Source of the DNA: Rhizobium sp. 18065
Lineage (GTDB): Bacteria > Pseudomonadota > Alphaproteobacteria > Rhizobiales > Rhizobiaceae
NCBI RefSeq assembly: GCF_902706095.1
Contig: NZ_CACSJP010000007.1
Span: forward strand, 248,001 to 312,000
Direction of reading: 5' to 3'
DNA length: 64,000 nt
Shown here: positions 28,064 to 37,134 of the stretch, one piece after another
Layout of the letters: every line of letters begins with the position of its first letter
How positions within the stretch are numbered: position 1 is the stretch's first letter
Position numbers and translations under genes: made by a program
The notes under the pieces: generated by a model
What the model was told of the DNA's origin: nothing
Database searches by the model: none
What the model saw: the letters and a program-made list of their open reading frames with translations, nothing else

Positions 28064-28936
28064 ATGAAAGCCATGTCCGCTGACAGACACATCATCAAAT
28101 ATGCGATGTCGCAGCCCTATCTCGAACGGCAGGAAGAGCTGGATCTGGCGATCCGCTGGAAGGACAACAACGATCAGGATGCGCGCAACCGCATCGCCCA
28201 GGCCCATATGCGCCTGGTCATCGCCATGGCCTCGAAATTCCGTGGCTTCGGCCTGCCGCTCAACGACATGATACAGGAAGGCTATATCGGCCTTCTCGAG
28301 GCCGCCGCCCGCTTCGATCCCGGTCGCGAGGTACGCTTCTCGACCTATGCCGGCTGGTGGATCCGCGCCTCGATGCAGGATTATATCCTGCGCAACTGGT
28401 CGATCGTGCGTGGCGGCACGAGCTCGTCGCAAAAGGCGCTGTTCTTCAACCTGCGCCGCCTGCGCGCCAAGCTCGCCCAGGGCGACAACCGGTTAAGCGA
28501 CCAGGCCATCCACGAGGAAATCGCCACGGCACTCGGCGTCAGCCTCGCCGACGTCCAGTCGATGGATGCCCGCCTGACCGGCAATGACGCCTCCCTGCAG
28601 ACCCCCGTCGCCGGCCGTCATGGCGAAGGCACAGAACAGCTCGAAATGCTGAAAAGCAATGAGAGACTGCCGGACGAACAGGTCACCAGCATTATCGACG
28701 GCGAACGCTGGACCGGCTGGCTGAGAAGCGCGCTCACCCAGCTCAACGAACGCGAAAGCCGCATCATCAAGGCCCGCCGCCTGACCGAAGATGGCGCAAC
28801 GCTGGAAGAACTCGGCGTCGAACTCGGCATTTCCAAGGAACGCGTCCGCCAGATCGAAACCCGCGCGCTGGAAAAGCTGAAATCCGCGCTGACCACGCGT
28901 GTGCCGGCAGCCAGCCGCTACGAGATGGCGTACTAA
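28064..28936 (+). CDS. rpoH2: RNA polymerase sigma factor, RpoH family (RpoH2-like)
   Basis: This 290-aa sigma-32-type factor directs RNA polymerase to heat or stress promoters. Region 2 is complete (RLVIAMASKFRGFGLPLNDMIQEGYIGLLEAAARFDPGREVRFSTYAGWWIRASMQDYI), with the RpoH box-like LRNWSIVRGGTSSSQKALFFNLRRLR, and region 4 (LNERESRIIKARRL...TLEELGVELGISKERVRQIE). The EcfG-type promoter upstream and the divergence typical of the second copy favour RpoH2 over the primary RpoH1. The start is an ATG with a GGAGAG site. Confidence 0.9.
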   Translation: MKAMSADRHIIKYAMSQPYLERQEELDLAIRWKDNNDQDARNRIAQAHMRLVIAMASKFRGFGLPLNDMIQEGYIGLLEAAARFDPGREVRFSTYAGWWIRASMQDYILRNWSIVRGGTSSSQKALFFNLRRLRAKLAQGDNRLSDQAIHEEIATALGVSLADVQSMDARLTGNDASLQTPVAGRHGEGTEQLEMLKSNERLPDEQVTSIIDGERWTGWLRSALTQLNERESRIIKARRLTEDGATLEELGVELGISKERVRQIETRALEKLKSALTTRVPAASRYEMAY

Positions 28937-29005
28937 GGCAGGCGATTACCGATCGGAAAGTGCTGTCTTCATCCAGACAGTATCGGCAACCAGCTTTCAC
29001 AACAG

Positions 29006-29033
29006 CCAGCCTCGGCAGCAATGCCGGGGCTGG
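29006..29033 (+). terminator. hairpin after rpoH2
   Basis: CCAGCC-T-CGGCA and TGCCG-G-GGCTGG form a stem around a GCAA tetraloop about 70 bases after the rpoH2 stop. The T-run after it is short (TTGC), so termination efficiency is uncertain. Confidence 0.6.
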
Positions 29034-29117
29034 TTGCATGTTAAAAACGATCCACGCGCTGCTCCCGGCTCCGCTCGACGTATCTGGCCTCGACGTCTGG
29101 CAATGGCTTCATCCCGC

Positions 29118-29549
29118 TCACTCGGGCATGGCAATTCGGATGGCGCGCGTTCCGACTGGAGCGCCGGTTTCCCGATCTATCGTAACGGGATCGATCTCGG
29201 TCCCTGTTTCGGCGTCGAAGAAGCGCGTTACCTTGCCTCCGCCGCGATGCTTGCGTCCCCAGGCGCCAATCGCAAACAGAACCGGCAGAAAGTCGCGACC
29301 GGCTTCTGTCAGGACATATTCATCCCGTGGCGGACGCTCCGAATAGCGCCGCTTCTCCAAGAGCCCGTCTTCCGTCAGCGCTGCAAGCCGGGAAGTCAGC
29401 ATCGTCGGCGCAATCCCGAGACTCTTGCGGAATTCATCGAAACGGGTCAGCCCCGCATGGGCATCACGCATGATCAGCATGCTCCAGGCATCCCCGACAA
29501 GCGCCAGGCTTCGGGCAATCAGGCACGGCTGGTCAGAAAGTTTTTTCAT
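29118..29549 (-). CDS. HxlR-family winged-helix transcriptional regulator
   Basis: This 143-aa regulator has the HxlR (DUF24) pattern: PCLIARSLALVGDAWSMLIMRDAHAGLTRFDEFRKSLGIAPTML with an N-terminal Cys (residue 9) that could act as a redox switch, a recognition helix near LTSRLAALTEDGLLEKRRYSERP, and EYVLTEAGRDFLPVLFAIGAWG. It is divergent from an SDR and an MDR oxidoreductase, the usual layout for HxlR regulators that respond to electrophiles or quinones. Repeated ATAGT motifs lie in the shared promoter. Confidence 0.88.
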   Translation of the reverse strand: MKKLSDQPCLIARSLALVGDAWSMLIMRDAHAGLTRFDEFRKSLGIAPTMLTSRLAALTEDGLLEKRRYSERPPRDEYVLTEAGRDFLPVLFAIGAWGRKHRGGGKVTRFFDAETGTEIDPVTIDRETGAPVGTRAIRIAMPE

Positions 29550-29598
29550 GTTAGTATCTTTTTAATAGTGACTTGATATGAATTTGATAGTAACTGAT
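29550..29598. promoter_or_regulatory. candidate HxlR operators in the divergent promoter
   Basis: This A/T-rich stretch carries two direct copies of ATAGTRACT (29565-29573 and 29587-29595; start-to-start 22 bases) and a third, inverted copy GTTAGTATC at 29550-29558 that pairs with GATAGTAAC with one mismatch. A 22-base spacing is two helical turns, which suits two bound dimers. Assignment to the adjacent regulator is inference. Confidence 0.5.
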
Positions 29599-29638
29599 CG
29601 TTCATCGATATTCCACGACAAAATGAAAGCACCAACCG

Positions 29639-30454
29639 ATGAGCAAGACAGAACGCGGCATAGCCCTGGTCACCGGAGCATCCTCCGGCATCGGGCTGGT
29701 AACGGCAAAGGCACTGCGGCGCGACGGCTACCGGGTCTTCGGCACCAGTCGCAAGCCGACGGCTGATACGAGCGATGGCATCACCATGCTTGTCTGCGAT
29801 GTCATCGACGATATATCCGTACAGAACACCATCGACGAGGTTCTCAGCCGTGCGGGAAGAATTGACCTTCTCGTCAACAATGCGGGGATCGGTCTGCTGG
29901 GCGGCGCCGAAGAATCCACGACGGAGCAGGCCAAGGCCATATTCGATGTGAACGTGTTCGGCACCATTCGCATGACCAATGCCGTCCTGCCGGCGATGAG
30001 GCGGCAGGGTCGGGGGCGCATCATCAATCTGAGTTCCATCCTCGGACTGATCCCGGCGCCCTACAATGCGCTCTATGCATCGACCAAGCATGCCATCGAA
30101 GGTTACTCGGAATCGCTCGATCACGAAGTACGAACCCAGGGCATCCGTATCGTGCTTGTCGAGCCCGGTGTGACCCGCACCTCGTTCGAAGAGAACATCA
30201 CGCGCCCGGATCGGCCATTGGCTCTCTACGAGACGGTTCGTGCCGATGCGGAGAGACTGATGCGCGAGATCGTCGCGAAGGGTGATGCACCCGACGTGGT
30301 CGCCCAGGCAGTCGTCAGGGCCGCCAATGCCGCGTCACCCAAAAGGCGCTACACAGCCGGAAAAGCTGCAGCGCAGGTCCGCTTTCTACGCCGCTTCCTG
30401 CCCGAAGCCTTCGTCGACAGGAACCTGCGGAAATTCAATAGGCTCCCCGGCTGA
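29639..30454 (+). CDS. SDR family oxidoreductase
   Basis: A 271-aa classical short-chain dehydrogenase with TGASSGIG (residues ~12-19), the NADP-favouring GTSRKP after beta-2, NNAG, catalytic Ser in INLSSILG and YASTKHAIEGYSESL, and a long C-terminal basic extension (KRRYTAGKAAAQVRFLRRFLP). The YxxxKHAxxGxxxSL pattern resembles 17-beta-HSD-like or retinol-type SDRs. It is the first gene after the HxlR-divergent promoter and is followed after 42 bases by a quinone-reductase-like gene. Confidence 0.87.
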   Translation: MSKTERGIALVTGASSGIGLVTAKALRRDGYRVFGTSRKPTADTSDGITMLVCDVIDDISVQNTIDEVLSRAGRIDLLVNNAGIGLLGGAEESTTEQAKAIFDVNVFGTIRMTNAVLPAMRRQGRGRIINLSSILGLIPAPYNALYASTKHAIEGYSESLDHEVRTQGIRIVLVEPGVTRTSFEENITRPDRPLALYETVRADAERLMREIVAKGDAPDVVAQAVVRAANAASPKRRYTAGKAAAQVRFLRRFLPEAFVDRNLRKFNRLPG

Positions 30455-30496
30455 AAAGTCGCCTTGCCTCGCACCGATCAAACGGGAGTTAGTCTC

Positions 30497-31498
30497 ATGA
30501 AAGCATACCTCATCGACCGCTACGCCAAGGGTGGCACCCTCAAGCTTGGGGAGATCGCTCAACCGGAATTGCGCGACAATGACGTGCTGGTCGAGATCCA
30601 TGCAGCAGGCGTCAATGTCCTGGACAGCAAGATCAGGGACGGAGAGTTCAAGCTCATCCTGCCCTATCGCCTTCCCCTGGTGCTGGGCAACGATGTCGCC
30701 GGTGTCGTCGTCCGGGTCGGCGCCAAAGTCCGGCAGTTCAAGACGGGCGATGAGGTCTACGCACGTCCCGCCCAGGATCGCATCGGTACATTTGCAGAGT
30801 ACATCGCCATGGACGAGGCGGATGTTGCCCTGAAGCCGATGAATCTGACCATGGAACAGGCTGCCTCCATTCCACTTGTCGCCCTGACGGCCTGGCAAGC
30901 CCTTGTCGAGCGCGCCAATGTGCAGAAGGGGCAGAAAGTCCTGATCCATGCTGGATCGGGCGGCGTGGGCACCATAGCTATCCAGTTGGCCAAGCATCTC
31001 GGCGCCCATGTCGCCACAACCACAAGCACGGCGAATGTCGATCTTGTCAGAAATCTCGGCGCCGATGTCGTGATCGACTATAAGACTGAAGACTTCGAGA
31101 CGGTGCTTCACGATTACGATGTCGTACTGAACGGCCTCGGCAAGGAGACACTGGAAAAATCCCTCGGCGTGCTGAAGCGGGGCGGGAAGCTGATCTCGAT
31201 TTCCGGTCCGCCCGATCTGGACTTTGCCAGGCAGGCTGGCTCCGGCTGGCTGCTTCAACAGGTCATGCGCCTGCTAAGCTTCGGCATCCGGAACAAGTCG
31301 AAACACCGCGGAATTCGATATTCATTCCTCTTCATGAGGGCGAACGGCGAACAACTCGAAAAAATCACCCGGCTTATCGAAACAGGTCGCTTGCGCCCCG
31401 TGATGGACCGCATCTTCCCGTTCGACAAGACCAACGAAGCACTGGCGCATGTCGAAACGGGTCGGGCGAAGGGAAAGGTCGTCATCGCCGTGAAATGA
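30497..31498 (+). CDS. NAD(P)-dependent MDR oxidoreductase (quinone-reductase/zinc-less ADH type)
   Basis: This ~333-aa medium-chain reductase has the GroES-like N-terminal domain (LVEIHAAGVNVLDSKIRDGEF...VLGNDVAGVVVRVGAKV) and a Rossmann domain with VLIHAGSGGVGTIAIQLAKHLGA. The catalytic zinc Cys/His residues of alcohol dehydrogenases are absent, as in quinone oxidoreductases and enoyl reductases. The start ATG 30497 has a GGGAG site 8 bases upstream. With the SDR and HxlR genes it looks like an electrophile or aldehyde detoxification unit; the substrate is unknown. Confidence 0.87.
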   Translation: MKAYLIDRYAKGGTLKLGEIAQPELRDNDVLVEIHAAGVNVLDSKIRDGEFKLILPYRLPLVLGNDVAGVVVRVGAKVRQFKTGDEVYARPAQDRIGTFAEYIAMDEADVALKPMNLTMEQAASIPLVALTAWQALVERANVQKGQKVLIHAGSGGVGTIAIQLAKHLGAHVATTTSTANVDLVRNLGADVVIDYKTEDFETVLHDYDVVLNGLGKETLEKSLGVLKRGGKLISISGPPDLDFARQAGSGWLLQQVMRLLSFGIRNKSKHRGIRYSFLFMRANGEQLEKITRLIETGRLRPVMDRIFPFDKTNEALAHVETGRAKGKVVIAVK

Positions 31499-31586
31499 CA
31501 ATCGCCCGAAGTTTGCAAACTCTCGGCACGCCATGGCAACAGCACGAATCCAGCGCAGGAGCCGGGCCTCTCGGCCCCTCCACCCC

Positions 31587-33113
31587 TCACTCGGAGATGA
31601 TCTTCACCCGCATGCCCGGTGCCACCGTCGATGTCGGTCCGAGCGCGTTGATCAGCCGGAACAGTTCGAGCTTGCGGTCGGTGCCCATCATCCGGGCCGA
31701 CAGCGTGCCGATATCGTCCTTTGCCCCGACGGTGACGACGCGAACCCGCAGCGGCTTCAGCGTGGCGGCTTCCTCCGGCGAGATCCGCCGGAAACTCGTG
31801 CGCAGCTGCTGCGCCGTCGGCTCCAGGGCCGCACTGCCCTTCGGCACGGCGGTGAGGAAGCGGAAGATCTGCGTGCCGATGCGGATCACGGTAATATCGA
31901 AATCCCAGCGATCGGCCGAGGCCCGCGCCGTCGCCGCCTCCAGCCCGTTGACCATGGTCATCTGGATCGTTTCCGGCAGGAGCCCGGTGACCCAGCCGCT
32001 GGAAATATAGTTCGACAGCGTCATCTTCTGGCTGTCGGCAACACCGTCGAAACGGATCGCCACATCGCCCGGCCCGGTCGCCAGCACTGCCTCGACCTTG
32101 TTGTCGATCTGGAAGCCGGCCGGCACGTCGAAGCGGATGCCGAGCGTGCCATGCAGGAAGGTCTGGCCGCGCACATAGCCTTCCTGCGGGCTGTCGCCAT
32201 AGAGCAGGCCGTTGATGCCGTTCAGATAATAGTCGCGCCCGGTCTCGCCATGCGTACCTTCCGGACCGAACGCCCTTGCATGGCGCTTGGCCAGCTCGAC
32301 GCGCTGCGGCGCGTTCGGATGGCTCGACAGGAAGTCGAGGCTCTGGTCGGCATCGGGATCGACCGAGGTGAACTGGCTGTAGCGCGCCATCGAATCGAGG
32401 AAGCGCGCCGCCGCATAAGGATCGTATCCGGCCTCGCCCAGCGTGCGCACGCCGATCACGTCGGCCTGCAACTCCTGCTGGCGCGAGAAGGCGGCAAGGC
32501 GCAGTTTGCCACGCGCCAGCGCCTGCTTGCCGGCCAGATCGCTCGACAGAACCTCGGCGACCACCCGGCTGGCGATCACTTCCGCCTCTTCGCGGCGCTG
32601 CCGCTCGATGCCGTGGTTGGCGGTCACGTGCGCCATTTCGTGGCTGAGCACGGCCGCGACTTCCGACGCGTCATTGGCCAGCGCCAGCAACCCGCGCGTC
32701 ACATAGAGATAACCGCCCGGCAGCGCAAACGCGTTGATCGCCGGCGAATTGAGGATGGTGATCCGGTAGGACTGGTTCGGGTTTTCCGATACCGCCGTCA
32801 GCGCCCCGGCAATGCGCGCCACAAGCCGTTCGGTCTTCGCGTCGGAATATTCGCCACCATAGGAGGCGACGATGCGCGGATGTTCGCGTGCGCCCATCTG
32901 CGCCCGCGGATCGTCCTTCTGCACCTCGTCGACGATCTGCGGATTGGTCGACGGTGCGACGCTCGGCACATAGGCCTGCTCGAACAGCGACTGGCAGGAA
33001 GACAGCAGGAGGCTGAGGCTGACAAGGCCAGCCATCGACGAGACAAACCTCGCGGACCCGCGCCGCCGAACGTTTTCGGCGGCCAACGCGCTGTTCCCGG
33101 TCAAAAACTGCAT
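31587..33113 (-). CDS. M48 family metalloprotease, lipoprotein
   Basis: This ~508-aa protein is a predicted envelope protease. An N-terminal lipoprotein signal ends at LSSC (Cys ~40), and the M48 zinc site HEMAH lies at residues ~158-162 with a third ligand Glu in SRQQELQADVIG. Segment INAFALPGGYLYVTRGLL is typical of BepA/LoiP-like proteases that handle outer-membrane proteins. The C-terminal ~60 residues (VRVVTVGAKDDIGTLSARM...PGMRVKI) look like a LysM-like module. The start is uncertain because an internal ATG (Met 27) also allows the signal peptide. It is convergent with the MDR gene. Confidence 0.88.
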   Translation of the reverse strand: MQFLTGNSALAAENVRRRGSARFVSSMAGLVSLSLLLSSCQSLFEQAYVPSVAPSTNPQIVDEVQKDDPRAQMGAREHPRIVASYGGEYSDAKTERLVARIAGALTAVSENPNQSYRITILNSPAINAFALPGGYLYVTRGLLALANDASEVAAVLSHEMAHVTANHGIERQRREEAEVIASRVVAEVLSSDLAGKQALARGKLRLAAFSRQQELQADVIGVRTLGEAGYDPYAAARFLDSMARYSQFTSVDPDADQSLDFLSSHPNAPQRVELAKRHARAFGPEGTHGETGRDYYLNGINGLLYGDSPQEGYVRGQTFLHGTLGIRFDVPAGFQIDNKVEAVLATGPGDVAIRFDGVADSQKMTLSNYISSGWVTGLLPETIQMTMVNGLEAATARASADRWDFDITVIRIGTQIFRFLTAVPKGSAALEPTAQQLRTSFRRISPEEAATLKPLRVRVVTVGAKDDIGTLSARMMGTDRKLELFRLINALGPTSTVAPGMRVKIISE

Positions 33114-33353
33114 CCTGCCCCTTTGCCTACACCTTCGTCAGTGCCCGTCGAGCCCGAGATCCCGGCCGATAGCCACGCAATCACGCAGCCAACCAAACCG
33201 AGAATCGGTCCATCCCATCAAGCATCTGCCGCCATTTCACACAATGCGAAAAAACCGCATGCTGATTAAGATAGTGGCGACACACGATATGACCAAGGCT
33301 TGTTGACGCCAAGCACCCATTCCCTTGGCGCATGACACCGGCGAACGACGAAA

Positions 33354-34157
33354 TTAAGGCGAAGGCCAAGCGCCAGCACCCGGCAAGGCACCCGGCAAGG
33401 CACCGGTCGAGGCACCGGGTTCGGCATCGGGTTCGGCAAAGTGTCCGCCAAAACGCCGAACCGCGTCGAGATCCTGCCGGGCAAAAAAGTCAGCCGTCGC
33501 CGCTGCAACCAGCACGCGACCGGCCTCGAGAAACACCACGTCGCTGGCCAGCCGCTCGACATCGCGCGGATCATGGGTGACGAGCACGATCGTCGCCCCG
33601 GTCTCGCCGTGTAGATCGGCGAGCAGATCGACCATCACCGCCCGCAGCCCCGGATCGAGGGCCGCAAACGGCTCGTCGAGCAGCAGCACCGGTTTTTGCC
33701 GCACCAGTGCCCGGGCAAAGGCCGCCCGCTGCCGTTCGCCACCCGACAGCGAACCCGGCAGGCGTCGCTCGAACCCGCCAAGTCCGACCCGCTCCAGCGC
33801 AAGCGACACCACTTTGCGGTCCGCCGACGTCAACCGCAGCGCCGGATGAATGCCGAGCCCGATATTGGTGTAGAGGTCGAGATGGGCAAACAGGTTGTTG
33901 TCCTGGAACACCAGCGACACCGGCCGCGCGGCGGGTGCAAGCTCGGTAACATCCTGGTCGCCGATCAGGACGCGCCCGCTGTCTGGCCGCTCGAAGCCGG
34001 AAATCAGGTTGAGCAAGGTCGATTTGCCCGAGCCCGAAGCCCCGACAACCGCCGTGATCGCCCCCGCCTCGAAGCGGCAGTCGAAGTCGAAGGATACCGC
34101 TCCAAGCGTCAACCGCACCTGGTCGAGGCGGATCGCCGCCGATCCTTCCGTCATCAT
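33354..34157 (-). CDS. thiQ: thiamine ABC transporter, ATP-binding protein
   Basis: ThiQ is the ATPase of the ThiBPQ importer for thiamine and thiamine phosphates. The ~267-aa protein has Walker [10 protein letters not shown] (~36-44), Q-loop [13 protein letters not shown], signature [15 protein letters not shown], Walker [12 protein letters not shown] and the H-loop LVTHDPRD. The last ~30 residues ([23 protein letters not shown]) are a low-complexity extension not expected in the family. ATG overlaps the thiP stop as ATGA. Confidence 0.92.
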   Translation of the reverse strand: MMTEGSAAIRLDQVRLTLGAVSFDFDCRFEAGAITAVVGASGSGKSTLLNLISGFERPDSGRVLIGDQDVTELAPAARPVSLVFQDNNLFAHLDLYTNIGLGIHPALRLTSADRKVVSLALERVGLGGFERRLPGSLSGGERQRAAFARALVRQKPVLLLDEPFAALDPGLRAVMVDLLADLHGETGATIVLVTHDPRDVERLASDVVFLEAGRVLVAAATADFFARQDLDAVRRFGGHFAEPDAEPGASTGALPGALPGAGAWPSP

Positions 34158-35788
34158 CGGCGTATTTCCTTTCCTTGCGGCGCGCCGACCAGCGCCAGCG
34201 CCAGACAGATGGCCCCGAGAATGAGCGCAAGGCCATCGGCGTCATGGCTGCGATAGCTGCCCATGCGCGCATAGATCAGCGACGGCAGCGTCGAGATGTT
34301 TTCCGATCCGAACAGCGCCACCGCCCCGAGATCGCCCAGCGACAGTGCCATGGCAAAGGCCAGCGCCATGGCCAGCGGCCGCTTCAGCACAGGCCAGTCA
34401 ACCAGCCGGAACCGGGAAAATCCACCTAGCCCGAGCGAGGCCGAAAGCCGGGTTGTCCGTGCCCGGTGCTCGACAAAGGCCGGCTCCAGCACCCGCATGG
34501 TAAACGGCAGCGCCATCAGCGCATTGATGCCGATGACGATCACTGGTGCGAAGCTGGCGATGTCGCCTGTCTGGCGCAGCGCCAGAAACCAGCCGGTCGC
34601 CAGCACACTGGTCGGCACCAGCAGCACCAGCGACGAACTTGCCCCGAGCACTGCCGAAAACAGCCGCGCTCCGATGGCGGAAGGGCGCGCCGACGAAAGC
34701 GCGGCCCGGGCCGATACCACGCCGTAAGCGCAGGCGAGCGACAGCAGGCCGGCCGACGATGCGATGATCAGGCTGGTGCCCGCCGCCTGCCGGAATGCCG
34801 GCTCCCAGACCAGCTTGAGCAGATCGGCATTCACCCCCGACACGACCACCTGCGCCAGCGGCAGCACGAGAAACAGCGCCGCCAGCAAGAGCACGACAGC
34901 ATCCAGAAGCCGGATCGGCAGCCCCATGCCGTCGAAACGGACAAACCGCCGACCGCTGGTCTGGCCGGTATCGACCGCTGCCGGCAGCAGGCTCAGGGCT
35001 GAAAGGATCGCGCCGGTGACGACGATCTGCATCAGCGCCAGCGAAACCGCCCGCTCCGGATCGAAATCGAAGCGCAGCGCCTGATAGATCGCCACCTCGA
35101 TCGTCGTTGCCGCCGGCCCCCCGCCAAACACCAGCACCAGCGTGAAGCTGGTGGCGCAGAGCATGAAGATCAGGCCGCTAGCGCCTGGAATGACCCGCGC
35201 CAGCACCGGCCATTCGATGAAGCGGAAGGTCGATAGCGGCGACAGGCCGAGGCTTGCCGCCGAGCGCCAGTATTCCGCCGGCACCCGCTCCAGCGCCGAC
35301 AGCATCAGCCGGGTCGCCAGCGGCAGGTTGAAGAACACATGTGCGATCAGGATGCCGGTCAGCCCGTAGATCGACACCGGCTCGGCAAGACCGGTCAGAA
35401 GCAGGCCATCGTTGATGATGCCCTGCCGCCCGAAGATACCGATCAGCCCGAGCGCCCCGATCAGCACCGGCAGGCCCATCGGTACCGCCATCAACCGGAT
35501 CAGCCAGCGACGACCGGCAAAACCCGGCTGGCGCGCCAGCGCACTGGCAACCGGCAGGGCGAGGACAATCGACAGCACCGTCGAAAGAGCCGCCTGAAAC
35601 AGCGTGAAGCGCAGCACCGAATGCACCACCGGATCGCCGATCACGCCGAGGAACGCGCCGTCCATCCGGCCGCTGAGCAGGGCTGCCAGCGCCGTGCCGA
35701 TAAAGCCCGCCACCAGCGCCAGCACCAGAAGACCACCGGCCAGAGCCGGCAGTCTTTCAGCGTTCGACAGGATGCGTGGGCGTGCCAT
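34154..35788 (-). CDS. thiP: thiamine ABC transporter, permease
   Basis: ThiP is a fused double-length permease (544 aa) with about twelve membrane helices and two EAA-type cytoplasmic loops ([25 protein letters not shown] and the second [28 protein letters not shown]), which dock onto two ThiQ subunits. It starts 10 bases after thiB and its stop overlaps thiQ. The operon order thiB-thiP-thiQ is standard. Confidence 0.94.
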   Translation of the reverse strand: MARPRILSNAERLPALAGGLLVLALVAGFIGTALAALLSGRMDGAFLGVIGDPVVHSVLRFTLFQAALSTVLSIVLALPVASALARQPGFAGRRWLIRLMAVPMGLPVLIGALGLIGIFGRQGIINDGLLLTGLAEPVSIYGLTGILIAHVFFNLPLATRLMLSALERVPAEYWRSAASLGLSPLSTFRFIEWPVLARVIPGASGLIFMLCATSFTLVLVFGGGPAATTIEVAIYQALRFDFDPERAVSLALMQIVVTGAILSALSLLPAAVDTGQTSGRRFVRFDGMGLPIRLLDAVVLLLAALFLVLPLAQVVVSGVNADLLKLVWEPAFRQAAGTSLIIASSAGLLSLACAYGVVSARAALSSARPSAIGARLFSAVLGASSSLVLLVPTSVLATGWFLALRQTGDIASFAPVIVIGINALMALPFTMRVLEPAFVEHRARTTRLSASLGLGGFSRFRLVDWPVLKRPLAMALAFAMALSLGDLGAVALFGSENISTLPSLIYARMGSYRSHDADGLALILGAICLALALVGAPQGKEIRR

Positions 35789-35798
35789 GCCGCAAGGC

Positions 35799-36839
35799 TC
35801 AGTTCAGCGTCATCGCCGACAGCCATTCGTCGATCCACGCCTTGCGGTTGGCAGCGACCTCGGCCGAGTTCATCAGGAACGTGGTCTTCGGCTGCACCAG
35901 CTTGCCGAAAGCGTCCGGCAGCGGCTCGGATGTCGCAGCCGCCGGCATCATCCAGTTGTTCGTCGGGATCGTGTCCTGGAAGCCCGGCTCCAGCATGAAG
36001 GCAAGGAACTGCCGGGCCAGATCCTTTTGCGGCGCGTTTTTCAACAGGCCCGCGACCTCGATCTGGATGTAATGGCCCTCGGAGAATTCCGCCGCCTGAT
36101 AACGGTCGGTCTCTTCCGCCACCATGTGATAGGCCGGCGACGTGGTATAGGACAGCACCATCGGTGCCTCGCCCTTGGTGAACAGGCCGTAAGCCTCCGA
36201 CCAGCCCGGCGTCACCGTCAGCACGCGGCCCTTGAGCTTCGCCCAGGCTTCCGGCGCCTTGTCGCCATAGACCGACTTCACCCAGAGCAGCAGGCCAAGC
36301 CCCGGCGTCGAGGTGCGCGGATCCTCGATGACGATCTTCTGGCTCGGATCGCCATCGACCAGTTCCTGCAGGCTCTTTGGCGGGGTCTTCAGCGTCTCGG
36401 TGTCATAGACCACGGCGAAATGACCGTAGTCATAGGGCACGAAGACCTCGTCGGAAAACCCGCCCGGCACCTTGGCCTTGGCGAGGTCGGCGCCGGAGGC
36501 CTCGAACAGGCCGGTCTGCTTGGCCTCTTCGGCCAGGCTGGTGTCGAGGCCGAGAACCACATCGGCCTTCGAGCCTTCGCCTTCCAGCTTCAGCCGGGTC
36601 AGCAATGCCACGCCATCGGCCACGCCGACGAAATTGACCGTGCAGCCGCAGCTCTTCTCGAAGGCTTCCTTGACCTTCGGCCCGGGGCCCCATTCGGAAA
36701 TGAAGCTCTCATACGTATAGACGGTCAGTGTCTTGTCGGCGGCATGCGCCGGAAACGCAAGACTTGAGCCGAGAAGGCCCGTGGCAAGAAGCGAAGCGGT
36801 AAGGCCGGAACGCAAGGTGTCGACGAGATATGATGGCAT
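35799..36839 (-). CDS. thiB: thiamine ABC transporter, substrate-binding protein
   Basis: ThiB is the periplasmic binding protein for thiamine, TMP and TPP. The 346-aa protein has a signal peptide (residues 1-33, ending PAHAAD), then [25 protein letters not shown], the ThiB-type [30 protein letters not shown] and [10 protein letters not shown] very strong GGAGGAGG site precedes the ATG. A TPP riboswitch lies 60 bases upstream and should shut off the operon when TPP is plentiful. Confidence 0.95.
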   Translation of the reverse strand: MPSYLVDTLRSGLTASLLATGLLGSSLAFPAHAADKTLTVYTYESFISEWGPGPKVKEAFEKSCGCTVNFVGVADGVALLTRLKLEGEGSKADVVLGLDTSLAEEAKQTGLFEASGADLAKAKVPGGFSDEVFVPYDYGHFAVVYDTETLKTPPKSLQELVDGDPSQKIVIEDPRTSTPGLGLLLWVKSVYGDKAPEAWAKLKGRVLTVTPGWSEAYGLFTKGEAPMVLSYTTSPAYHMVAEETDRYQAAEFSEGHYIQIEVAGLLKNAPQKDLARQFLAFMLEPGFQDTIPTNNWMMPAAATSEPLPDAFGKLVQPKTTFLMNSAEVAANRKAWIDEWLSAMTLN

Positions 36840-36898
36840 GACGCCCTCCTCCTAAAAAAACAATTGATCTCGGGATAGGGCGCTTTGCGATCGACGCG

Positions 36899-36996
36899 TC
36901 TAATCCCTCCGCCGGTGTTAACCGGATCAGGTTCCGCGGGTTGGCTTTCGCCTCTCAGCATTTCGTCCCGATGGAACGAAAGGCACCCCGTTAGAG
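36899..36996 (-). promoter_or_regulatory. TPP riboswitch (THI element) controlling thiBPQ
   Basis: The minus strand carries the conserved THI-box elements in order: GGGGTGCC near 36989, CTGAGA near 36957, ACCCGCGGAACCTGATC around 36928-36944, then CCGGTTAACACCGG and GGAGGGATTAG ending near 36899. It sits upstream of thiB. TPP binding would repress the thiamine importer. Confidence 0.95.
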
Positions 36997-37134
36997 CACG
37001 CCTGAAATAGCGCGCCGCGCGGATCAGCGCAAGATGTGCCTTCCACATCACGCAAGGCCGCCATGCATCGACAGGTAAGGGAAACGCAAGCCCCGCATGC
37101 TAGACCTTGCCTTCGATAGATGGGATGAGTGTGC

